Source: an uncultured Sphingobium sp. | GTDB lineage: Bacteria; Pseudomonadota; Alphaproteobacteria; Sphingomonadales; Sphingomonadaceae | Reading direction: 5' to 3' | Assembly: GCA_913773715.1 (NCBI GenBank) | Contig: CAJYHD010000509.1 | Coordinates: forward strand, 1-8,505 | Length of the DNA: 8,505 nucleotides | Part shown: positions 1 through 4,833 of the stretch, one piece after another | Position numbering within the stretch: position 1 is the first letter of the stretch | Layout: every line of letters starts with the position of its first letter | Program-made: the position numbers and the translations under genes | The notes under the pieces: model-generated | What the model was told of the DNA's origin: nothing | The model's input: the letters and a program-made list of their open reading frames with translations, nothing else | Databases searched by the model: none

Positions 1-520
1 CCTTGGCGCGGGCGTAGAGGATGTCGAGCGCGAACCGTCCCTTGCCGCGCATGGCGGCGCTCGATCGCAGTTCGTTGACGATAGATAGAGCTGGGATTTC
101 CCACATCGTCGTACACATCCAGGGGCCATCGAAATGCAGTTCAAACTGGCCGTCGACCGCGCGGAGATCGTAGTCGGGCAGGCGGAAGTCAGCGAGCCAG
201 GCCAGGAAGTCCGGCTCGAACATTCGTGCCTTGCCATAGAAGCTGTTGCCCGCGAGCCAGATCAGCTCCTTTTTCGTGAAGCGCAACGAGCGGGCGTGAT
301 CGAGCTGCGCACGCAGTTCGCTCTCATCGATAGCGTCGGCGAGGCGGACGCTTCGGGTCCGGTTGATGAGCGCGAAGATAGCGTGCGTGTCGCGGTGATT
401 GCGCCAGATCAGCTGGAGCATCAGCAGCTTGTAGAAATCCGTGTCGAGCAGGCTGCGGACGATCGGGTCGAGCCGCCAGCCATGATCATAGGTGCGGGTG
501 GCGATGTCAGTATAGACCAT
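1..520 (-). CDS. pncB: Nicotinate phosphoribosyltransferase, N-terminal part (runs off left edge)
   Basis: Reading the minus strand from the ATG at 520-518 gives 173 uninterrupted residues up to the window edge. The enzyme makes nicotinate mononucleotide from nicotinate and phosphoribosyl pyrophosphate with ATP, the first step of cytoplasmic NAD salvage (Preiss-Handler pathway). The family signature is at residues 23-31, SLLDTDFYK, followed by MLQLIW, as in bacterial PncB enzymes. Further family landmarks are a FxPDFLxWLxDF-like segment ([12 protein letters not shown], about 102-113) and [19 protein letters not shown] (about 132-150), the equivalent of the GPW...WE.PLLA..SE segment in E. coli PncB. 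The catalytic phospho-histidine region lies beyond the edge. Family members are usually about 400-430 residues, so around 40% is visible. The start lies 11 bp after the stop of the small upstream gene, so the two are probably co-transcribed. The Shine-Dalgarno is weak (a GAGGAAGAAG tract inside the upstream gene end). Identity is seen directly from family motifs. Confidence 0.94.
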   Translation of the reverse strand, partial: MVYTDIATRTYDHGWRLDPIVRSLLDTDFYKLLMLQLIWRNHRDTHAIFALINRTRSVRLADAIDESELRAQLDHARSLRFTKKELIWLAGNSFYGKARMFEPDFLAWLADFRLPDYDLRAVDGQFELHFDGPWMCTTMWEIPALSIVNELRSSAAMRGKGRFALDILYARAK

Positions 521-531
521 GGGATGCGCGG

Positions 532-792
532 TCAGTCTTCTTCCTCAGCCTCGACCGCGTCCATGAAGTCGCGTGCAGCCTCGCGATCCTCCTCATCCTC
601 GAACGCGATGTCGATGTCGGGGGCCGCGCCAAACATGTAGAGCATGGTCCACAACCCGAAGCGGCGGCCGCCATCCTTCTCCAATCCGAAATCTACACGC
701 AACTGTTCAAGCCCGCTATTCAAGACGGCGGGCTCAACGGATTCCACGTCTTCGGTTCCGAAGTAGCGAACGAACAAAGCACCAATATCCAT
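532..792 (-). CDS. Small acidic hypothetical protein upstream of pncB
   Basis: This 86-residue protein starts at the ATG at 792-790 and stops at 534-532. I do not recognise a named family. It has no signal peptide or membrane segment, so it is probably cytoplasmic. The core has a hydrophobic/aromatic patch ([18 protein letters not shown], about residues 42-59). It is followed by a strongly acidic C-terminus ([24 protein letters not shown]), likely helical and about half Asp/Glu. The direction and the 11-bp gap to pncB suggest a two-gene unit. A regulatory or accessory role toward NAD salvage is possible but is only inference from position. The reading frame looks real because it ends neatly before pncB and the antisense frames there carry no recognisable domain. 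No strong Shine-Dalgarno precedes the ATG. An ATG at 803-801 is out of frame. Confidence 0.7.
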   Translation of the reverse strand: MDIGALFVRYFGTEDVESVEPAVLNSGLEQLRVDFGLEKDGGRRFGLWTMLYMFGAAPDIDIAFEDEEDREAARDFMDAVEAEEED

Positions 793-897
793 CGGTCCAG
801 CATAACAGCAAAAAGAAGGAGGTGAAGCACTGGCATTTTGCGATAAGGAGCGCGATATTTCCGATCGGCGGAACGCGCGATCTTGCGAGACGTTCGG
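793..897. promoter_or_regulatory. Divergent intergenic region with an orphan Shine-Dalgarno
   Basis: This 105-bp gap separates the minus-strand pncB unit from the plus-strand secreted protein and must hold promoters or leaders for both. On the plus strand, AAGGAGGTGA at 816-825 is a near-perfect anti-16S complement, and a second AAGGAG lies at 845-850. No ATG follows either at normal distance. The only frame fitting the first one would start at CTG 830 and end at TGA 899-901, overlapping the downstream ATG at 898 as ATGA. I see no convincing -35/-10 pair. Confidence 0.35.
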
Positions 898-1248
898 ATG
901 ATGACTTCAAGGATTCTCGGCAAGATGGCACGGTATTTGGTAGCGGTTCTGAGCATTGCAGCCGTCGGTCTGCCGATCAGCGCGCAGGCTAAAGCCGCCG
1001 AAACGATAAACGTCGTCTGCGCGGAAGGACGCGGCTTTCAACTGCAACAGGATGCCGAACACGCGACCGTCAGTTTCGAGGGCCGTCAGATGTCGCTTGA
1101 GCGCCAGCCTCTGCCGATCGGCACCTATTACCGTAACCAACAGGCGGCCTTAGTGATCGACGGCGATTTCGTTGCCTTCGTGCCGCGCGGCGATTCTAAC
1201 TGGCGTGAATGCCGGATGACGAGCGATGCGGTGGCGATGCCCGGCTAG
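898..1248 (+). CDS. Small secreted MliC-like (C-type lysozyme inhibitor-like) protein
   Basis: This is a 116-residue exported protein. The signal peptide has an Arg/Lys n-region and a hydrophobic core (YLVAVLSIAAVGLPI, about residues 13-27), with likely cleavage after AQAKA (residue 33). The mature part has two cysteines (41 and 105), one at each end, in the layout VVC...WREC. Between them lie short beta-strand-like segments: VSFEGRQMSL, then PIGTYYRNQQAALVIDGDFVAFV. That order resembles the MliC/PliC lysozyme-inhibitor fold: N-terminal Cys, a G-x-Y-Y/RYS loop, an 'alvidGd.a' strand and a C-terminal Cys. The conserved Ser of the inhibitory SGxxY loop is replaced here (IGTYY), so inhibitory activity is uncertain. 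No lipobox precedes Cys41, so it is probably a soluble periplasmic protein. Start choice is open: ATG 898 or 901 with weak ribosome binding, or ATG 925 with AAGGA 11 nt upstream and a shorter, classical signal peptide. The gene appears monocistronic. The family call is by pattern memory only. Confidence 0.65.
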   Translation: MMTSRILGKMARYLVAVLSIAAVGLPISAQAKAAETINVVCAEGRGFQLQQDAEHATVSFEGRQMSLERQPLPIGTYYRNQQAALVIDGDFVAFVPRGDSNWRECRMTSDAVAMPG

Positions 1249-1259
1249 GCGACCGGCTC

Positions 1260-1276
1260 ATGTAATAGTGTAACAT
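1260..1276. promoter_or_regulatory. Imperfect palindrome upstream of the siderophore-type receptor
   Basis: A 17-bp imperfect inverted repeat with arms ATGT and ACAT, matching its own reverse complement at 12 of 17 positions, lies 43 bp before the receptor start in an AT-rich spot of an otherwise GC-rich gap. Its right half, TGTAACATT (1269-1277), recurs exactly at 4652-4660 in front of the other receptor unit. It could be an operator or part of a promoter. It does not match the classical Fur consensus well. Confidence 0.3.
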
Positions 1277-1319
1277 TTTCCGTTGACCGGCCAGCGCGAC
1301 CTTCCTAACGGGGCGGGCG

Positions 1320-3551
1320 ATGAGATTATGTCTCATGTCGATCAGGGGAAGAATTTTGGCTCAATCGTTACGGCGTGGGTCGGGCGCGCTGGTCACTTCG
1401 CGTCCGTTGCGCTCCTGCTTGCAAGCTCTGCCGATGCTCGCTGCCGTTCTGTGCTTTCAGGCTCACGCACAAACCGCGCAAGATACGCATCACGATGAGC
1501 CGGTCGATGGCGCTTCGCTGATGGTGATGGGCGTGCGGCAAAGCTATCGCGGCGACTTCGCTATTCGGGACATTCCGCAAGCAATCAGCGTCATCGACAG
1601 CGAAGCCTTGCAGCAGAATAACATACTTCGGCTGACCGATGCGCTCGATCTCAACGCGTCGGTCGTTCGGCAGAACACGCTGGGCGGGCTGTGGGACAGT
1701 TTTGCGGTGCGTGGATTTGCTGGCGATGAGAACATGCCGAGCGGCTATCTCGTCAACGGCTTCAACGCCGGGCGCGGATTTGGCGGTCAGCGTGACGTCG
1801 CCGGGATCGAGCGGGTGGAGGTGCTGAAAGGCCCGGCGGCGGCTCTGATGGGGCGCGGCGAACCGGGCGGGACGATCAACATCGTCACCAAGCAAGCGAA
1901 GATTGGCGACACGTTTGGCACCGGTTCGCTGCAATATGGCAGCTTCGACCGATTTCGTGGCGATGCGGACCTGAACCTTTCGCTTACGGGCGGCGTCACT
2001 GCGCGGCTGATGGGCTATCATGAGGAAGGCGACAGTTTTCGCGACACCATCCATGAAAAGCGATGGGGGTTTCTGCCCTCGATCGGCGTAGCGCTGGGCG
2101 GCCGGACACGGCTGACCTACGATTTTGAATGGACGCGGGTCGAGGTGCCGTTCGATCGCGGGATTGTCGTGCTGGACGGCGATTTCAGCACGGTGCCGCG
2201 TTCCCGATTCCTGGGCGAGCCGGGCGATGGCGATACGGTTGCGCGGGCGACGGGGCACCAGTTGCGGCTGGAGCATCAGTTCAGCGACGCGTGGAGCCTG
2301 CTCGTCGGGGCGAGCCATCGCGACACGCTTCTCACCGGGTTTTCTTCCGACGCGGAAACGGTCGCGTCCCGGCAGAAGCTGTTCATCGACGGTCGGTCCC
2401 TATCCCGGCAGCGGCGCTCGCGCTATTATGACGCGGCGCATAGCGTCGTTCGGGTCGAGGTAGCGGGGCATTTCGCGACGGGCGGAATCCAGCATCGAGT
2501 GCTGATCGGCGGCGATTTCGATCAGTTCGACTATGACCAGATATTTACTCGCTTTCGCCCGCCTGCGGTCAGCAGCAACCCGAACGATCGGGCGGCTAAC
2601 GTAATCGATATCGACAATCCGATTTATGGCCGTTTCTCGCTACCCACTACGGCGCTGCTCAACGATCGTGGCGACAGGCAGCGCAGCTTCGGCGCCTATG
2701 TGCAGGATCAAATCGAGCTGACGGACAGAATTCAACTGCGCTTTGGTGGCCGCTACGATTGGCTGACGTTGGAGACGGACAATCGCGCGACCGCCAAGTT
2801 CAGCCGCCAGCGCAAAGGGCGCTTCAGCCCACAGGCGGGAATTGTCTATCGACTTAGCGATCCGGTAAGCCTCTACGCCGCTTATGGTCAGGGCTTCCGC
2901 GCGAATGTCGGGACCGACGTGCGTGGGGTGATCTTCGATCCGGAAACGAGCGAGTCGATCGAGGCGGGGGCGAAGCTGACATTGCTGGGCGGCGCACTGA
3001 CCGGCACCTTTGCCGTATATCAATTGCAAAAGGCCAATGTGCTGGCGAGCGATTCCAACAATCCCGGCTTCTCGGTCGCGGTCGGCAAGGCGCGCAGCCG
3101 GGGCGTGGAGTTCGACGTCAACGGTCATCTGCCCCGTGATGTCGATGTGCTACTGAGCTACGCCTATACCGATGCAGAAGCGCGATCGAGCGTGCTTGAC
3201 CCCAATTTCTCGTTCCAGGTGCGACCGGGCGACCCGCTCATCAACATTCCGCGCCACAATGTGAACGCGCAGGTCGCCAAGCATTTCGACATCGCGGGAC
3301 ATGGAGCGCAGATCGGCGCGGGCGTGCAGCATGTCGGGCGCAGGTCGGGCGAGACGGGGACGCGCTTCATGCTGCCAGCCCATACGCTGGTTCGCCTGTT
3401 TGGAAGCGCGGAATTGCGCAAGGGCGTCGAACTTTTCGCAAGCGTCAGCAACCTGTTCGATACGCATTGGTATGCGAGCAGCTATACCGCGCTGTGGGTC
3501 CAGCCCGGAGCACCGCGCACCGCGACGATCGGCCTTCGCGCACGTTTTTGA
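1320..3551 (+). CDS. TonB-dependent siderophore-type outer-membrane receptor
   Basis: This complete 743-residue receptor would import a ferric siderophore or similar ligand through the outer membrane using TonB-ExbBD energy. The signal peptide ends at FQAHA|Q (residue 50). Its N-region is unusually long, so translation may really start at the ATG at 1335 (Met6). A short TonB-box-like stretch (SLMVMGV, about 66-72) precedes the plug. The plug shows DIPQAISVI (about 84-92), LGGLWDSFAVRGF (121-133) and IERVEVLKGPAAALMGRG (163-180) with EPGGTINIVTK, which is the siderophore-receptor pattern. The rest alternates amphipathic strands as expected for a 22-stranded barrel: YAAYGQGFRAN, a late SRGVEFDVNG and a final NLFDTHWY...TIGLRARF ending in the C-terminal Phe typical of Bam-inserted barrels. 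The ribosome site is poor (GGGGCGGGCG just before the ATG). No esterase, FecR or PepSY partner gene is adjacent, so the ligand is unknown. No clear terminator follows. Confidence 0.92.
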   Translation: MRLCLMSIRGRILAQSLRRGSGALVTSRPLRSCLQALPMLAAVLCFQAHAQTAQDTHHDEPVDGASLMVMGVRQSYRGDFAIRDIPQAISVIDSEALQQNNILRLTDALDLNASVVRQNTLGGLWDSFAVRGFAGDENMPSGYLVNGFNAGRGFGGQRDVAGIERVEVLKGPAAALMGRGEPGGTINIVTKQAKIGDTFGTGSLQYGSFDRFRGDADLNLSLTGGVTARLMGYHEEGDSFRDTIHEKRWGFLPSIGVALGGRTRLTYDFEWTRVEVPFDRGIVVLDGDFSTVPRSRFLGEPGDGDTVARATGHQLRLEHQFSDAWSLLVGASHRDTLLTGFSSDAETVASRQKLFIDGRSLSRQRRSRYYDAAHSVVRVEVAGHFATGGIQHRVLIGGDFDQFDYDQIFTRFRPPAVSSNPNDRAANVIDIDNPIYGRFSLPTTALLNDRGDRQRSFGAYVQDQIELTDRIQLRFGGRYDWLTLETDNRATAKFSRQRKGRFSPQAGIVYRLSDPVSLYAAYGQGFRANVGTDVRGVIFDPETSESIEAGAKLTLLGGALTGTFAVYQLQKANVLASDSNNPGFSVAVGKARSRGVEFDVNGHLPRDVDVLLSYAYTDAEARSSVLDPNFSFQVRPGDPLINIPRHNVNAQVAKHFDIAGHGAQIGAGVQHVGRRSGETGTRFMLPAHTLVRLFGSAELRKGVELFASVSNLFDTHWYASSYTALWVQPGAPRTATIGLRARF

Positions 3552-3624
3552 GCCGCTTGATTAATCCGGCCCAGTGCCTATATCCACCATGCCGTTTCGG
3601 CGGCTACGACGGTAGAGTGTTTGG

Positions 3625-3630
3625 TATAAT
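3625..3630 (+). promoter_or_regulatory. Consensus -10 box of the tmRNA gene
   Basis: A perfect TATAAT sits 6-8 bases before the expected 5' end of the tmRNA precursor (around 3637). No good TTGACA lies 16-18 bp upstream (that position reads GGCTAC). The -35 is therefore weak or an upstream element compensates. The gap after the receptor (3552-3624) has no other feature apart from a small 4-bp GCCG/CGGC hairpin. Confidence 0.6.
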
Positions 3631-3668
3631 AGACGCAGCGGACGCGGGGGCAGTACCCGCCGGCTCCA

Positions 3669-3701
3669 CGGAAAGCGACGGTGCAAATCGCCGTTCTCCA
3701 C
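3669..3701 (+). other. Intervening segment removed from the permuted pre-tmRNA
   Basis: These 33 bases lie between the discriminator base of the acceptor piece and the GGGG that starts the coding piece. They contain a hairpin, ACGGTG paired with CGCCGT around a CAAAT loop. In known two-piece tmRNAs this segment is excised, leaving two RNAs held by base pairing. The boundaries follow from acceptor-stem pairing. Confidence 0.7.
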
Positions 3702-3786
3702 GGGGCCGAACTAGGATCGACGTGTGTTGAAAGGCCAGATTGCCGTTCGGCCTGATTGCGCCGTTAAACCGATCTAACTCACAAGT

Positions 3787-3822
3787 GCCAACGATAACGA
3801 AGCACTCGCTATTGCGGCGTAA
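3787..3822 (+). other. tmRNA proteolysis-tag reading frame
   Basis: Starting at the GCC resume codon and ending at TAA, the frame encodes ANDNEALAIAA. The AND start and Ala-Ala end are those expected of tags delivered to ClpXP-type proteases. From memory, sphingomonad tags are commonly ANDNEALALAA. If so, this one differs by a single Leu to Ile change at the third residue from the end. Confidence 0.9.
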
Positions 3823-3871
3823 CCTACAAGGCTTCACGGCCTAAGGTTATTCTAAAATGCGCGGTTGGACC

Positions 3872-3927
3872 GCACCGGGCAACAGAAGCGGATTCCAGCG
3901 GTACGGGAGGCACCTGGCAACAGAAGC
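3872..3927 (+). repeat. 18-bp direct repeat downstream of ssrA
   Basis: The two copies lie at 3872-3889 (GCACCGGGCAACAGAAGC) and 3910-3927 (GCACCTGGCAACAGAAGC). They differ at one base and are spaced 38 bp start to start. GGCAACAGAAGC is identical in both. The role is unknown. It could be a remnant of a local duplication or a pair of binding sites. Confidence 0.6.
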
Positions 3928-3945
3928 CCTCCCACTTTCCCTTGC
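3905..3945 (+). terminator. Possible tmRNA-distal terminator hairpin
   Basis: GGGAGGC (3905-3911) can pair with GCCCTCCC (3926-3933) over seven base pairs with one bulged C and a 14-nt loop. The weakly T-containing sequence ACTTTCCCTTG follows. It overlaps the second copy of the direct repeat. It is a plausible but imperfect terminator for ssrA; the final hairpin of the tmRNA itself (3821-3848) is an alternative. Confidence 0.35.
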
Positions 3946-4150
3946 ACCGACGATATGTCTTTTATGATCTATGCCTCACTGTGCGGCGACGTAGTAAGTT
4001 GCCAACGCGCCGCCTGCATGTCCGACTCGGGCAAGGCTGCGCCGTTCGGATCTAGATTGCGCTTTTATGACACTGTTGTGAAATACTTATAAGACGATGA
4101 AAAATCGGCAATCTTTTTCCTTCCGCTAGCTCCTGCACTATCTTGCTGCG

Positions 4151-4183
4151 ATGTCATCAAGATGAAATAATCCTCGTTATTCT
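4151..4183 (+). promoter_or_regulatory. Weak Pho-box-like pair and -10 before the TPR gene
   Basis: ATGTCAT (4151-4157), four bases, then ATGAAAT (4162-4168) has the 7+4+7 geometry of a PhoB site, although the second half is degenerate. Nine bases later TATTCT (4178-4183) can serve as -10. In characterised Pho promoters the box replaces the -35 and the -10 follows about ten bases on. The TPR start is at 4208. A single degenerate pair could occur by chance. Confidence 0.35.
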
Positions 4184-4207
4184 AGAAAATTTTTTTGGAG
4201 AACGGAG

Positions 4208-4591
4208 ATGCACAGGCTGGCCATGATTTTAGGAGGACTGATGGTCGTGGCAGCACCGGGCCTCGCCTCCGCTGCGCCTGACAGTCTTCAGGAGGTGGGA
4301 TTGCCCAATGGCCGTCTGGCCGCCGCCGCGCTGGAGGCCGGAGACTTCGCGAAGGCTGAACGTCGTTTGACGGTTGTGCGTCCGGATGCCGCCAATGATC
4401 CAGCACGGATCATCAACCTTGGCAATGCCTATGCAGGCATGGGACGCATGGCGGATGCGCATCGTGAATATACGAATGCGCTCTATGCGCCCGATTCCAT
4501 GCTGGTGCTCGCGAATGGGCAGGAAGAATCCTCTCGCTCTATTGCACGTCGCGCGCTGCACAAGTTGGAAGCCAGCTACGCGATGAAGTGA
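4208..4591 (+). CDS. Small exported tetratricopeptide-repeat (TPR) protein
   Basis: This is a 127-residue protein. The signal peptide (MHRLAMILGGLMVVAAPGLASA, residues 1-22, cleaved near Ala22/Ala23) sends it to the periplasm; there is no lipobox. The mature part is helical. A first partial TPR (GRLAAAALEAGDFAKAERRL, about 35-54) is followed by a well-formed TPR with the Leu-Gly-Ala-Tyr-Ala-Pro pattern (INLGNAYAGMGRMADAHREY, about 69-88, closing with NALYAP). TPRs bind other proteins, so this may be a small periplasmic adaptor; its partner is unknown. The start is well supported: GGAG at 4197-4200 lies 7 nt before the ATG. It is a single-gene unit bounded by an AT-rich leader and a strong terminator. 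Its position between ssrA and the Pho-type lipoprotein unit, plus the weak upstream Pho-like site, makes co-regulation with that unit conceivable. The specific function is not recognised. Confidence 0.85.
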   Translation: MHRLAMILGGLMVVAAPGLASAAPDSLQEVGLPNGRLAAAALEAGDFAKAERRLTVVRPDAANDPARIINLGNAYAGMGRMADAHREYTNALYAPDSMLVLANGQEESSRSIARRALHKLEASYAMK

Positions 4592-4613
4592 TACGATCGT
4601 CGGGGACGGCGGA

Positions 4614-4645
4614 GGGTCGTTCGCGTCGCGAGCGGCCCTTTGTCT
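4614..4645 (+). terminator. Rho-independent terminator after the TPR gene
   Basis: The stem pairs GGGTCGTTCGC (4614-4624) with GCGAGCGGCCC (4628-4638) over 11 bp including two G-U pairs. The loop is three bases, and TTTGTCTT follows. It begins 23 bp after the TPR stop and isolates that gene from the next unit. Confidence 0.85.
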
Positions 4646-4659
4646 TGCCTATGTAACAT

Positions 4660-4722
4660 TAGTCTTCATTTCGTCATCTTATCGTCTTCGATCCGTCATC
4701 ATACCCAAATGTTCGTGTCATC
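4660..4722 (+). promoter_or_regulatory. Tandem Pho-box array (putative PhoB sites)
   Basis: Heptamers occur in exact 11-bp register, each followed by a four-base, mostly AT-rich spacer: AGTCTTC (4661), CGTCATC (4672), CGTCTTC (4683), CGTCATC (4694), CCAAATG (4705, degenerate) and TGTCATC (4716). Five of six fit nGTC(A/T)TC. The PhoB recognition unit is two CTGTCAT-type heptamers separated by four bases, so period 11 is its hallmark, and the core GTCAT matches. This is more repeats than one box needs and could bind several PhoB dimers. A -10 would be expected near 4731-4737, where only a poor TAGTTG is seen. The likely target is the downstream lipoprotein and receptor unit, whose first ATG is at 4834. 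TGTAACATT (4652-4660) sits directly at its left edge. Confidence 0.7.
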
Positions 4723-4833
4723 TGCCGCGCCTAGTTGCCGCTCACGAGGGCGACAGGGGGCGTTGTCCGATTCGAAATTCCCCTGCGCTCCGCACATCAA
4801 CAATCCCGGCGGCACGGCCGGAGCGGAGACGAC

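Larger units (their letters stand above)
3632..3848 (+). ncRNA. ssrA: Circularly permuted (two-piece type) tmRNA
   Basis: tmRNA rescues stalled ribosomes and adds a degradation tag to the unfinished protein, working with SmpB. In alphaproteobacteria the gene is permuted: the acceptor part with the T-arm and 3' end comes first, then a removed spacer, then the coding part. All three are seen here. The T-arm is GCGGG, loop GGCAGTA, CCCGC (3645-3661), followed by the acceptor strand CGGCTCC (3661-3667; base 3661 is shared in this description) and discriminator A3668. The partner strand GGGGCCG (3702-3708) opens the coding piece, pairs with it over 7 bp with one G-U, and leads into GAACTAGGATCGACG. 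The spacer 3669-3701 holds a 6-bp hairpin (ACGGTG/CGCCGT). A stem AGGCC/GGCCT (3732-3736 with 3749-3753) precedes the tag. The tag frame is 3787-3822. A final hairpin (AACCT/AGGTT plus AGGC/GCCT, 3821-3848) closes the gene. CCA is not encoded (bases 3669-3671 are CGG), so it must be added after processing. The outer ends are estimates. Confidence 0.93.
3849..4207. other. Gene-poor spacer between ssrA and the TPR gene
   Basis: About 360 bases hold no reading frame I can support. The longest plus-strand frame here (to 4092) lacks an ATG with a ribosome site and gives no recognisable protein. The left part has the 18-bp direct repeat and hairpin listed separately. The middle (3934-4060) shows nothing I can name. 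The right part (about 4061-4196) turns AT-rich, with TTATAA at 4087-4092, and ends with the putative promoter and ribosome site of the TPR gene. Confidence 0.6.

Noticed and set aside
134..640. A 168-codon plus-strand frame
   Set aside because: It is antisense to pncB and the small acidic gene; the pncB family motifs on the minus strand are decisive.
831..842. Sigma-54 promoter (TGGCAT...TTGC)
   Set aside because: The spacing between the GG and GC elements is about four bases too short.
1260..1280. Fur box before the siderophore-type receptor
   Set aside because: The AT-rich palindrome does not fit the GATAAT-type Fur repeats; I list it only as an unassigned palindrome.
1368..2318. A 316-codon open frame on the minus strand
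   Set aside because: It is antisense to the plug and early barrel of the siderophore-type receptor and has no recognisable domain.
3604..3837. A 77-codon minus-strand frame across the tmRNA
   Set aside because: The region is explained by tmRNA structure and the tag frame on the plus strand.
4063..4093. Promoter with TATAAG at 4088-4093
   Set aside because: No acceptable -35 lies at 16-18 bp (TTATGA at best), and the TATTCT nearer the TPR gene fits better.
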